The notes under the pieces were generated by a model that was not told the origin of the DNA, made no database searches, and was given only the letters and a program-made list of their open reading frames with translations. From JAMLIN01 sp041676645 (GTDB lineage: Bacteria > Pseudomonadota > Gammaproteobacteria > Burkholderiales > Burkholderiaceae_E), in the NCBI GenBank assembly GCA_041676645.1, contig JBAYRO010000068.1:1-16666 (forward strand): a stretch of DNA of 16,666 bases, given 5' to 3'. Positions within the stretch are counted from its first letter, which is position 1. Every line of letters begins with the position of its first letter. Shown one piece after another: positions 6,144-14,058 of this stretch. Made by a program: the position numbers and the translations under genes.

Positions 6144-7795
6144 TGATCCGCCCAGGGCTGATGCAGCCTTATCCGTTGAACGTGGCCATGCTGTGCCGGC
6201 GGGTCGAGTCGCAGTTTCCGAACAAGATGGTGACGACGCGGCGCCAAGGTCTGGACCGGGCCGTCACTTATCGGCGCCTGATGCAGCGCAGCCGTCAACT
6301 GGCCGATACCTTGCGTCGTGCCGGTGTGCGCCAGGGCGATTGCGTTTCCACGCTGATGTGGAACAGCCAGGAGCATCTGGAGGCCTATTTTGCGATCCCG
6401 GGGATCGGCGCCGTACTACATACGGTTAATGCCCGACTGCCGGCCGACACGATCAATGCACTACTCGACGATACCCGGCCGGTCGCGATACTGGTTGACG
6501 CATCGCTGCTTCCGACATTGCATCAGGTCAAGCGACCCAGATCGCTGAAACTGATCGTGCGCGTGGCGGAAGAGGCTTCAGGCAACGACGATCGCGTGGA
6601 TGCGGAGGACTATGAGGGACTGATCGCCAGCGGATCTCGTGCGTTTGAATGGCCGGATGTCGACGAGCAGGCGGCTTGCGGTATCTGCCACACATCGGGT
6701 ACGACAGGGCGTTCGAAGGGAGTGGTATACAGTCATCGATCGGTCGTTCTGCATGCCATGTCGATGCTGTTCGCGGACGGAATCGCGCTGTCCGAGCAGG
6801 ATGTCTGCCTGACCGTGGTGCCGATGTTCCACGCGGTCGGCTGGGGCTTTCCGTACGGCTGCGCGCTGGCAGGCGCCAGCCAGGCGTTGAGCTGGCGCCA
6901 GTCCGACCCGCAGACGCTGGTGGCGCTCATCGAGCATACGCGCGCCACGTTGGCTACTGCCGTCCCGACCGTGTGGATCAACCTGCTGGAGCAGCTTCGC
7001 AGCGGCGAAATCGATCCGTCGCGGCTGCGAGGCCTGACGCGGTTGCCGATCGGCGGCGCCACGGTGTCGTCGGACCTGATCGATGGCTACGCACGATTCG
7101 GGATCAGAGTGCAGCATTGCTGGGGCATGACCGAGGTGTCACCCCTCGGCTTGGTATCCACGCGACGTTCCTGGCTGTCGGACGACAGCTGGAGCCAGCA
7201 GCGATTGACGCCTGGTGTTCCGCTACCGGGCTGCGAGCTTCGTGTCATGACGCCTCAAGGAACGATCGTTCCGGCCGGCGGCGGCGTAGTGGGTGAGCTG
7301 CAGATTCGTGGACCGTGGGTAGCCGATGCCTATCTGGACCTCGACGCCGAGGATGGACGAGGAGGCGCTGACAGTTTCGATACGGATTCGGATGGCAGGC
7401 GCTGGCTGAAGACCGGCGATATCGCGCAGATCGACTCAGATGGTTATGTGCGTATCGTCGATCGTGCGAAAGATCTGATTAAGTCCGGGGGCGAATGGAT
7501 TTCCAGCCTGGAGCTTGAATCAGCGCTGGTGCAGCATCCCAGTGTGCGTGAAGCCGCGATCGTGGGTGTCCCCGACCCAGTCTGGCAGGAACGGCCCGTC
7601 GCGTTCGTGTCGCTGGTGGAGGATCGCGATGAAGCTCAGCTCGACCTGGCCGGATACCTAGCTTCACGATTGCCTCGCTGGCAGATTCCGGAGCGATTCA
7701 TTGTTCTGCAGGAGCTGCCGAAGAATAACACCGGCAAGCTCGACAAGGTCCGGCTCCGGGAGCTGACAACCGGGGATGGTCGGCATGACGATTGA
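6143..7795 (+). CDS. Acyl-CoA synthetase, AlkK-like medium-chain type
   Basis: This 550-residue class I adenylate-forming ligase turns a carboxylic acid into its CoA ester via an acyl-AMP. The start is the ATG at 6143, overlapping the upstream TGA by one base, with GAGGGAG upstream. Motifs in order are the P-loop TSGTTGRSKG (184-193), WGMTE (327-331) and TGD (424-426). The hinge region has DLIKSGGEWISSLELE (444-459), and the catalytic Lys532 lies in KNNTGKLDK. The GGEWISS hinge is characteristic of AlkK-like enzymes acting on medium-chain or related hydrophobic acids, a family-based suggestion. A short Gly/Asp-rich insertion (about 400-420) precedes the TGD motif. It is last in the operon and faces paaX across 8 bases. 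Codon use matches the lower-GC block. Confidence 0.93.
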   Translation: MIRPGLMQPYPLNVAMLCRRVESQFPNKMVTTRRQGLDRAVTYRRLMQRSRQLADTLRRAGVRQGDCVSTLMWNSQEHLEAYFAIPGIGAVLHTVNARLPADTINALLDDTRPVAILVDASLLPTLHQVKRPRSLKLIVRVAEEASGNDDRVDAEDYEGLIASGSRAFEWPDVDEQAACGICHTSGTTGRSKGVVYSHRSVVLHAMSMLFADGIALSEQDVCLTVVPMFHAVGWGFPYGCALAGASQALSWRQSDPQTLVALIEHTRATLATAVPTVWINLLEQLRSGEIDPSRLRGLTRLPIGGATVSSDLIDGYARFGIRVQHCWGMTEVSPLGLVSTRRSWLSDDSWSQQRLTPGVPLPGCELRVMTPQGTIVPAGGGVVGELQIRGPWVADAYLDLDAEDGRGGADSFDTDSDGRRWLKTGDIAQIDSDGYVRIVDRAKDLIKSGGEWISSLELESALVQHPSVREAAIVGVPDPVWQERPVAFVSLVEDRDEAQLDLAGYLASRLPRWQIPERFIVLQELPKNNTGKLDKVRLRELTTGDGRHDD

Positions 7796-7803
7796 CTCGC
7801 GCA

Positions 7804-8646
7804 TTACGGCGCGTTCGCCTCCAGCCACTTCATCCAGATCCGCTGCGCCGTACGCTGGTAGTCCCGGATGGCGGCGAGCAGTTCCTCGCGTTCCGCGACC
7901 GGCGCCAGTTCCGGCGGCAGCATCGGGTCGCGCATGAATCGGGCGATCGCCGCCCGGCCGATCAGCAGTGAATCACGCGCCGCCTGGTCCGGCGGCAGGC
8001 GGTGCAGGGCGCGGGCATGCTTCGTCAGGCTCGAGCGCAGGGTCCGGTAGCCGCGCAGCAGCTCGGCGCGATCCCAGAGGCGGCAAGCCTGCGCATGGCG
8101 ACGCTCGTCGAGGGATTCGATTCCGAAGACGATGGCCTGCGGCGCAAGCCCGAGTTCGAGCAGCGCGTTGCGCACCCCCTCGACACCGCCCGCGAGGTTG
8201 TCGGGCCGTACATGCAGGCGCGGCGCAAGGCTGGCGAAGCCGCGCAGCGATATCGCCAGGGTGTGTCGCCGCCAGAGGATCTTCTCGGAGCGCGGCACGC
8301 TGGCGTCGTGGATGCCGATCCACTGGTGGTTCCAGGCCCGGGGTCGATCGAAGTGCCGTGACCAGCCTTCGAGCCGTCGCGCCAGGGCCGAGGCGCCAGG
8401 TGCGAAGGCGTAGTGGGCACGAGCGGTGCTGCTGATCTTGCCCTGGCGATGCAGGCGAGTGAGCGCGACGCGGATGGTGCCCGGGCGGATGTCGAACAGG
8501 CTGCCGGCGCGGCACAGGGCATGCACGGACAAGGAGCCGCCGTGCCCGAGCAGCAGGTTCAGCACGAGATCGGCGGCCGTGATCGGGGCTGTCGCCGCGA
8601 GAGCCTCTGCGCCGAGATCCGCTGCGACCTGATTGTTACCGGACAT
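7804..8646 (-). CDS. PaaX family transcriptional regulator
   Basis: This 280-residue regulator is of the PaaX family, whose E. coli founder represses phenylacetate catabolism and releases DNA on binding phenylacetyl-CoA. The N-terminal winged helix (about 20-85) has the family pattern: LLLGHGGSLSVHALCRAG, then IRPGTIRVALTRLHRQGKI, then the wing. The middle and C-terminal parts have WSRHFDRPRAWNHQW and LWDRAELLRGYRTL, typical of PaaX. The ATG at 8646 is chosen; an in-frame TTG at 8673 would add nine residues. Neither has a convincing ribosome site, so the start is uncertain. It is divergent from the crotonase/ligase/P450 genes and is likely their repressor, sensing one of their acyl-CoA intermediates. 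Phenylacetate genes proper (paaABCDE, paaK) are not in the window. Confidence 0.9.
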   Translation of the reverse strand: MSGNNQVAADLGAEALAATAPITAADLVLNLLLGHGGSLSVHALCRAGSLFDIRPGTIRVALTRLHRQGKISSTARAHYAFAPGASALARRLEGWSRHFDRPRAWNHQWIGIHDASVPRSEKILWRRHTLAISLRGFASLAPRLHVRPDNLAGGVEGVRNALLELGLAPQAIVFGIESLDERRHAQACRLWDRAELLRGYRTLRSSLTKHARALHRLPPDQAARDSLLIGRAAIARFMRDPMLPPELAPVAEREELLAAIRDYQRTAQRIWMKWLEANAP

Positions 8647-8653
8647 GGACTGT

Positions 8654-8674
8654 ATTGTGTCATCTGGAAACAAT
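8654..8674. promoter_or_regulatory. Candidate PaaX-type operator (21-bp imperfect palindrome)
   Basis: ATTGTGT (8654-8660) and AAACAAT (8668-8674) form seven-base arms with one mismatch around a seven-base centre. It lies immediately upstream of the paaX ATG and about 75 bases upstream of the divergent crotonase start, where one site could control both. It does not match the E. coli PaaX consensus as I remember it, so assignment rests on symmetry and position only. Confidence 0.4.
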
Positions 8675-8748
8675 TCCTAGACTGCATGAAGATTTGCGAC
8701 GCATCAACAGGCTGCGGCGGGTGTCGCGGCCAGCCCGGGAGACAGCTC

Positions 8749-9525
8749 ATGGAATCCGTCCTGTTCGAGACCGATGGCCCGGTCTGCATCATCACGATCA
8801 ACCAGCCGGGCAAGCGCAATGCCGTCGATGGCATTACCGCGGCGGCGCTGCGCGATGCCTTCCGGCGCTTCGAGGCCGACGATGCGCTGCGCGTGGCCAT
8901 CCTCACCGGTGCCGAGGGCACTTTCTGCGCCGGCGCCGATCTCTCGGCGATCGGCGATCCCGCCCGGGTCCATGAACTCGATCCGCAGGGCGGTGGAACC
9001 GGGCCCATGGGTCCGAGCCGGATGGCGCTTGCCAAGCCGCTGATCGCGGCGGTCGAGGGCCATGCGGTGGCGGGCGGGCTGGAGCTCGCCCTGCTTGCCG
9101 ACATGCGGGTCGCCGCGCAGAACGCGGTCTTCGGGGTGTTCTGTCGGCGCTGGGGCGTACCGCTGATCGACGGCGGCACGGTGCGCCTGCCGCGCATCGT
9201 CGGCATGGGTCGCGCGCTCGACATGATCCTCACCGGCCGACCGGTCGATGCCGACGAAGCCCTGCGCATGGGCCTGGCCAACCGGGTGGTGCCGGACGGC
9301 CAGGCGCTTGCCGAGGCGCGCGACATCGCCCGCCGGCTCGCCGCCTTTCCGCAGCAATGCATGCTGGCCGACCGGGCATCGGCCTATGCGCAGTGGGATC
9401 TCCCCCTGGCCGAGGCCTTGCGCGAGGAAGGGCGACTCGGCGCCCCGATCGTCGCTGCCGAGGGCGCGGCCGGCGCCCAGCGCTTCGTGGCCGGCGCCGG
9501 CCGGCATGGCCGGTTCGAACCGTGA
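8749..9525 (+). CDS. Crotonase / enoyl-CoA hydratase family protein
   Basis: This 258-residue protein has the full length of the crotonase fold. The start is the ATG at 8749, beginning MESVLFETDG, with GGGAGA upstream; a longer open frame upstream is shadow of the antisense paaX. Visible features are the oxyanion-hole strand FCAGADLSAIG and the second oxyanion segment AVEGHAVAGGLELALLADMRVA. The Glu in GGLEL corresponds to Glu144 of rat enoyl-CoA hydratase. The second catalytic Glu (rat Glu164, in the usual GQPE) is replaced: the segment reads FGVFCRRWGVPLIDGG, with Cys there. It may therefore be a hydratase variant, an isomerase or another crotonase activity. It is first in a plus-strand set with an acyl-CoA synthetase (36-base gap) and a P450, and divergent from paaX. 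Confidence 0.93.
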   Translation: MESVLFETDGPVCIITINQPGKRNAVDGITAAALRDAFRRFEADDALRVAILTGAEGTFCAGADLSAIGDPARVHELDPQGGGTGPMGPSRMALAKPLIAAVEGHAVAGGLELALLADMRVAAQNAVFGVFCRRWGVPLIDGGTVRLPRIVGMGRALDMILTGRPVDADEALRMGLANRVVPDGQALAEARDIARRLAAFPQQCMLADRASAYAQWDLPLAEALREEGRLGAPIVAAEGAAGAQRFVAGAGRHGRFEP

Positions 9526-9561
9526 TGCATTGCGTGCAACATGCCCAGACCTGAGGTGCAC

Positions 9562-11136
9562 ATGACCAATACTCGTGATCTCGACGCCATCCACCGCAGC
9601 CGGACACTGCCCACCTATCGTGAGCTGATCCGCCGCGGCGCCCGCCAGCACGGCCCGCGCGTTGCCGTGGTCCACGAGGGCCGGTCGATGAGCTTCACCG
9701 AAGTCGACGAGCTGGCCAACCGGATCGCGCACGCCCTCATCGCCCAGGGGGCGGGCGGCGCCCGGGTGGCGCTGCTGCTGAACAACGGCCTGCACAGCGT
9801 GCCGATGGATTTCGCCTGCGTGAAGGCCGGCATCAACCGGGTGCCGCTCAATTCGCGCCTGTCGCTCGCCGAGCACCGGCGCATGCTCGAGGAGACCGGC
9901 TGTCGGGCCCTGGTGTACGGCGCCGGTCTCGCGCAGCTGGCGCGCGAACTGGCCGATGCGATGCCCGGGCTGCGTTGCTTCGGGCTCGGCGTGGGCGAGG
10001 AAGACGACCTCCTGGCGATCGCCGCCGGCATGCCGGCCGACGAGCCGGACACGCAGGCGCGGCCCGAGGACGTGGTCCTGACGCTCTTCACTTCGGGCAC
10101 CACCGGCAGCCTCAAGGCCGCGCGCCATACCCAGGCTTCGTACGCCGGGATCTGCCGCAACATCATGCTCAACCTGATGGACATTCGCTGCGACGATGCG
10201 ATGCTGCATGCCGCGTCGCTGATCCATGCGAGCGGTACATTCGTGGTGCCGTTCTGGCTGCGTGGTGCGCGAACCGTCATCCTGCCCGGTTTCGAGCCGA
10301 CCGGCTTCCTGGAAGCCATCGCGCGCGAGCGCATCACGGCGGTCAACATGGTGCCCACCATGCTGCAGATGCTCATCGAGCATCCGGAGTTCCGCAGCAC
10401 CGACATCTCCAGCCTGCGCCAGGTGATCTACGGCGCGTCGCCCATGCCGCGCCAGGTCATCGAACGCGCGATGCAGGCCTGGGGGCAGCATCGCTTCTGG
10501 CAGTATTTCGGCCAGACCGAAGCGCCCCTGTGCCTGACGGTGCTGCGTCCCGAGGACCACGTCGGCGAGCGGCTGGCATCCTGCGGCCAGCCCGCGATCG
10601 ATGTCGAGATCCGCCTGCTCGATGAGCAGGGTGAGGATGTCCCGCCGGGCGAGCCCGGCGAGATCACGGTGCGGATGCAAGGCAGCGTCTCGGGCTACCA
10701 CGAAGCGCCCGAACTCACCGGGTCGACCTTCCTTGCCGACGGCTGGGTGCGTACCCGCGACATCGGGCAGTTCGATGCCGATGGATTCCTCTACCTGAAG
10801 GATCGCACCTCGGACATGATCATCAGCGGGGGCTACAACGTCTATCCGAGCGAGGTCGAGAATGCCTTGCTCACCCACGAGGCGGTGCGCGAATGCGCGG
10901 TCATCGGGATTCCCGATCCGAAATGGGTCGAGGCCGTCGTCGCCGTGGTTGCGCTGCGTCCTGGCGTTACGGCGGATGCGCAGGCGCTGATCGCACGCGT
11001 CGCCGAACAGGTCGCCTCCTACAAGAAACCGCGCGAGGTGATCTTCGTCGACGAGATTCCCAAGACGGCGGTCGGCAAGCTCAATCGCAAGGCCTTGCGC
11101 GATCGTTTCCGGGATCGGGGCAGGCCCGGAGCCTGA
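9562..11136 (+). CDS. Acyl-CoA synthetase (class I adenylate-forming)
   Basis: This 524-residue ligase forms an acyl-CoA from a carboxylic acid, ATP and CoA. The ATG at 9562 (MTNTRDLDAI), preceded by CTGAGG, is chosen over an in-frame ATG at 9541 without a site. Motifs are TSGTTGSLKAA (177-187), FGQTE (316-320), the hinge region DRTSDMIISGGYNVYPSEVE (414-433), and Lys506 in KTAVGKLNRKAL. The usual TGD before the hinge reads TRD (398-400): the Asp that contacts the ribose is kept but Gly is Arg. GGYNVYP places it with long-chain or aromatic acyl-CoA ligases (FadD-like), distinct from the AlkK-like enzyme at 6143. It follows the crotonase closely and probably shares its transcript. Substrate unknown. 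Confidence 0.92.
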   Translation: MTNTRDLDAIHRSRTLPTYRELIRRGARQHGPRVAVVHEGRSMSFTEVDELANRIAHALIAQGAGGARVALLLNNGLHSVPMDFACVKAGINRVPLNSRLSLAEHRRMLEETGCRALVYGAGLAQLARELADAMPGLRCFGLGVGEEDDLLAIAAGMPADEPDTQARPEDVVLTLFTSGTTGSLKAARHTQASYAGICRNIMLNLMDIRCDDAMLHAASLIHASGTFVVPFWLRGARTVILPGFEPTGFLEAIARERITAVNMVPTMLQMLIEHPEFRSTDISSLRQVIYGASPMPRQVIERAMQAWGQHRFWQYFGQTEAPLCLTVLRPEDHVGERLASCGQPAIDVEIRLLDEQGEDVPPGEPGEITVRMQGSVSGYHEAPELTGSTFLADGWVRTRDIGQFDADGFLYLKDRTSDMIISGGYNVYPSEVENALLTHEAVRECAVIGIPDPKWVEAVVAVVALRPGVTADAQALIARVAEQVASYKKPREVIFVDEIPKTAVGKLNRKALRDRFRDRGRPGA

Positions 11137-11196
11137 GGCGGGCCGCGGCGCTCCGACGCCGTATCCGGTAGAAGTGAATCAAGGAATCATGGCGGG

Positions 11197-11217
11197 CAGC
11201 CCGGGTAACATGGGCTG
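11197..11217 (+). repeat. Small hairpin in the gap before the P450 gene
   Basis: CAGCCC (11197-11202) and GGGCTG (11212-11217) are inverted repeats around a nine-base loop, in the 104-base gap between the ligase stop and the P450 start. No T-run follows, so it is not a clear terminator. A weaker GC stem lies at 11146-11161. The gap otherwise shows only a modest AGCAGGA about ten bases before the P450 ATG. Confidence 0.3.
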
Positions 11218-11240
11218 ATCGAGAGCAGGAATCCCGTTAC

Positions 11241-12413
11241 ATGACCAGCAATGCTCCTCCCCGATGGGACCCGCGGTCCGAGGCGGTGCTTCGGGACCAG
11301 GTGGCTGCGTTCGACGACATGCGCCGTCGCTGTCCGCTCGCGCAGAGTCGCTACGGCTATTCGTCGCTGTTCCGGCATGCCGATGTGCTGCGGGTCCTGA
11401 ACGACCACGAGACGTTCAGCAGTGCCGTCTCGCGCTATCCGTCGGTGCCCAACGGCATGGATCCGCCCGAGCACACCGCCTTCCGGGCCCTGATCGAACC
11501 GTACTTCGGTCCGACGGAGATGGAAGCGTTCGCGCCGGCATGCCGGCGCATCGCGATCCGGCTCGTCGATGAGCTGGCCGACGACCGCGAGGTGGAGCTG
11601 ATAGCCGAGTTCGCCCAGCCCTTCGCGCTGGAGATCCAGTGCGCCTGGCTGGGCTGGCCCGACGAGCTGCATGAGCCGCTGCGCCTGTGGACGCGCAAGA
11701 ATCACCTGGCGACGCTCGCGCGCGACGAGGTGGCGATGGATGAGGTCGCGCGCGAGTTCGACGGCTACATTCGCGAGCTGCTCGCGGCGCGCCGCAGCGC
11801 CGGGAACGCCGCGCCCGCGGATGTCACCACCCGGCTGCTACGCGACGAGTCGCTCGGCCGGCCGCTCACCGAAGACGAGATCGTCAGCATCCTGCGCAAC
11901 TGGACGGTCGGCGAACTCGGCACGATCGCCGCTTCCGTCGGCATCATCGCGGAGTATCTCGCCGCCCATCCCGGGATCCAGCAGCGCTTGCGCGACGACC
12001 GCTCGCTGGTGCCGGCGGCGATCGACGAGATCCTGCGCATCCATGCGCCGCTCATCATGAACCGGCGTGTGATGACGAAGCCGGCGACGTTGGCCGGGCA
12101 CCGCCTGCCCGCGGGCTCGCGGCTCGCGCTGCTCTGGGCATCGGCGAACCGGGACGAGGCGGTCTTCGGCGACCCCGACGAATTCCGGCTCGACCGCGAT
12201 CCCGCGCTGAACCTGCTCTATGGCGCCGGCATCCACGTCTGCCCGGGCGCGCCGCTCGCCAGGCTGGAGCTCGGCATCGTGATCGACGAACTGCTCGGGC
12301 GCACCACGGGCATCGAACTCGTCCCGGACGAGCGGGCGGTGATGGCGTTCTACCCGGCCAGCGGCTTCTCGTCGCTGCCGCTGCGGATCGGCAAGCCGGC
12401 GGCAGACTCCTAG
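11241..12413 (+). CDS. Cytochrome P450
   Basis: This 390-residue soluble bacterial P450 is a haem mono-oxygenase needing separate ferredoxin and reductase, neither of which is in the window. The start is the ATG at 11241. Class signatures are DPPEHTAFR (74-82, bacterial C-helix region), the K-helix ExxR as Glu263-Ile-Leu-Arg266, and the haem loop YGAGIHVCPGAPLAR with axial Cys334 (the usual Phe of FGxGxHxC is Tyr). The I-helix reads NWTVGELGTIAAS (220-232): Thr228 is present, but the acidic residue normally just before it is Gly227. I recall similar I-helices in other bacterial P450s, but oxygen activation may differ from P450cam. Its partners suggest it hydroxylates a CoA-pathway acid or its precursor. 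Its TAG stop shares CTAG with the stop of the convergent ligase. Confidence 0.95.
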   Translation: MTSNAPPRWDPRSEAVLRDQVAAFDDMRRRCPLAQSRYGYSSLFRHADVLRVLNDHETFSSAVSRYPSVPNGMDPPEHTAFRALIEPYFGPTEMEAFAPACRRIAIRLVDELADDREVELIAEFAQPFALEIQCAWLGWPDELHEPLRLWTRKNHLATLARDEVAMDEVAREFDGYIRELLAARRSAGNAAPADVTTRLLRDESLGRPLTEDEIVSILRNWTVGELGTIAASVGIIAEYLAAHPGIQQRLRDDRSLVPAAIDEILRIHAPLIMNRRVMTKPATLAGHRLPAGSRLALLWASANRDEAVFGDPDEFRLDRDPALNLLYGAGIHVCPGAPLARLELGIVIDELLGRTTGIELVPDERAVMAFYPASGFSSLPLRIGKPAADS

Positions 12414-13966
12414 CCGACGCCCCGTTCCCGGCCGGCCCAGTAGCCGGCGCGGATCGCCTTCTTGTCGATCTTGCCCAGCGGAGTGAGCGGCAGCGAATCG
12501 ACGAACTCGATGCGCTTGGGTGCGAGCAGCGGGCCCTTGCGATCGCGGACATGACGGATCAGTTCATCGGCCGCAGCGGCCGCGCCCTCGCGCCGGATCA
12601 CCAGGGCGAGGACCGTCTCGCCCCACTTGTCGTCGGGCACGCCGACCACGGTCGCCATGCCGACGGCCGGATGGCTGGACAGCGTGTCCTCGATCTCGCG
12701 CGGATAGACGTTGAAGCCGCCGCTCACGATCATGTCCTTCTTGCGATCGACGATGTACAGCCGGCCGACCTCGTCGGCGCGCGCGATGTCGCCGGTATGC
12801 AGCCAGCCGCCGGCCAGGGTCGCTGCGGTCTGTTCCGGCTGGCGCCAGTACTCGCGCATCACCACCGGTCCGCGCACGCAGATCTCGCCCGGCTCGCCGA
12901 TCGCCACCGGCTGGCCTTCGTCGTCGAGCAGGCGCACTTCGACCCCCGAGATCGGGAAGCCGCAGGCGGAGAATCGCTCCGGATGCGCCGGGTCGTGGTC
13001 GGCCCGCGGCATCATCGCTATCGGATAGCACTCGGTCTGGCCGTAGAGCTGGGAGAACACCGGGCCGATGCGCTCGATGCCTTCGAGCAGGCGCGTGGGC
13101 GACATCGCCGATGCGCCATAGAGCAGCAGTTCGAGAGAGCCGAGATCGTGGCGGCCGAGCGCGGGATGATCGAGCAGCCCGTAGATCATGGTCGGCACCA
13201 TCAGCATGAAGTTGATGCGTTCGGCGGCGACCGTCTCGAGGATGCGTTCCGGATCGAAGCGTGGCAGCAGGTGGATGCTGCCGCCGCGCAGCAGCACCGG
13301 CAGGACATTGGTGCCGGTGACATGGCTGATCGGCGCCACTGCGAGATAGCGCGGCGCGTTCGGGATCTCGAAGTCGGCGAGGATGTCGATCGCCATCCGG
13401 GTGAGCCCGAGGCTGCTGCGGGCCACGCCCTTGGAACGGCCGGTGGTGCCGCCGGTGTAGTTCAGGGTGGCGAGCCGTTCGGGCGCGCCCCGGTCGACCG
13501 GCGATTGCGCGCCGCCCGCGGCGGCCGCCGCGAGCAGGTCGGTGCCATAGTCGGCGGCCCCGAGGCGGAAGATCCGCAGGTTCGGCAGGGCGGCCGCCAG
13601 CTCGCCGCCCCGATCACCGAAAGCATCGGCATCGACGACGAGGGCTGTCGACCCGCTGTCCTCGAGCTGGAAGCGCTGCGCCTCGAGCGAGCCGAGCGGA
13701 TGCAGCCAGGTGATCGCCAGGCCGAGCCCGTGCGCGGCCACGCCGGCGCACCAGGTCTCGGGCCGGTTCGCGGTGAGCAACGCCAGGCGATCGCCCGCCA
13801 CGAGCCCGGCGTCGTCGAAGACCTTCTGAAACGCGGCGATCATCGCGGTCGTCGCCGCATAGCTGAGCTGCCCGCCATCCCACCGGAATGCGATGCGCTG
13901 CGGATGGCGGGCGAGCGCGCGCATCGTCAGCGTGTAGTGCGCGATCGGCTGGGTGCTTGCCTGCAT
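12410..13966 (-). CDS. Acyl-CoA synthetase (class I adenylate-forming), third in the window
   Basis: This 518-residue ligase starts at the ATG at 13966 (MQASTQPIAHYT), with a strong GAGGAGA about 7 bases upstream; frame further upstream is not conserved-looking. Motifs are the P-loop TGGTTGRSKG (171-180), YGQTE (308-312), TGD (391-393), the hinge region DRKKDMIVSGGFNVYPREIE (407-426), and Lys499 in TPLGKIDKKAI. In the P-loop the usual Ser is Gly (TGGTTG), a known variant. It is FadD/ligase-like, related to but clearly different in sequence from the ligase at 9562. It is convergent with the P450 gene, sharing CTAG as both stops, and divergent from the SRPBCC gene at 14059. Its role is presumably activation of a related acid in the same pathway; the substrate is unknown. 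Confidence 0.93.
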   Translation of the reverse strand: MQASTQPIAHYTLTMRALARHPQRIAFRWDGGQLSYAATTAMIAAFQKVFDDAGLVAGDRLALLTANRPETWCAGVAAHGLGLAITWLHPLGSLEAQRFQLEDSGSTALVVDADAFGDRGGELAAALPNLRIFRLGAADYGTDLLAAAAAGGAQSPVDRGAPERLATLNYTGGTTGRSKGVARSSLGLTRMAIDILADFEIPNAPRYLAVAPISHVTGTNVLPVLLRGGSIHLLPRFDPERILETVAAERINFMLMVPTMIYGLLDHPALGRHDLGSLELLLYGASAMSPTRLLEGIERIGPVFSQLYGQTECYPIAMMPRADHDPAHPERFSACGFPISGVEVRLLDDEGQPVAIGEPGEICVRGPVVMREYWRQPEQTAATLAGGWLHTGDIARADEVGRLYIVDRKKDMIVSGGFNVYPREIEDTLSSHPAVGMATVVGVPDDKWGETVLALVIRREGAAAAADELIRHVRDRKGPLLAPKRIEFVDSLPLTPLGKIDKKAIRAGYWAGRERGVG

Positions 13967-14058
13967 GGGCTGTCTCCTCGTCGGACGCCCCGGCCGGCTG
14001 CGATCGCCGGGGGCGCGAGCGCATTGTAGGGGAGCCGGCCCTGTGTGAAGATCCGCCA
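13967..14058. promoter_or_regulatory. Divergent promoter region between ligase and SRPBCC genes
   Basis: These 92 bases separate two divergent starts and must hold both promoters. The only structure I see is an 8-bp inverted repeat, GGCCGGCT (13992-13999) with AGCCGGCC (14033-14040), 33 bases apart. In DNA this GC-rich the repeat could be chance. No convincing -35/-10 pair was found. Confidence 0.3.

Noticed and set aside
8413..8748. Upstream in-frame extension of the crotonase
   Set aside because: It lies over the antisense paaX coding region. The conserved protein begins at the ATG at 8749 behind a ribosome site.
8704..10878. 724-codon open frame antisense to the crotonase and ligase
   Set aside because: A high-GC shadow of the plus-strand genes. 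The plus strand carries complete catalytic motifs, while the antisense product has none.
12551..14029. 492-codon plus-strand open frame antisense to the third ligase
   Set aside because: His/Arg/Gly-rich shadow; the minus strand encodes all adenylate-forming ligase motifs in order.
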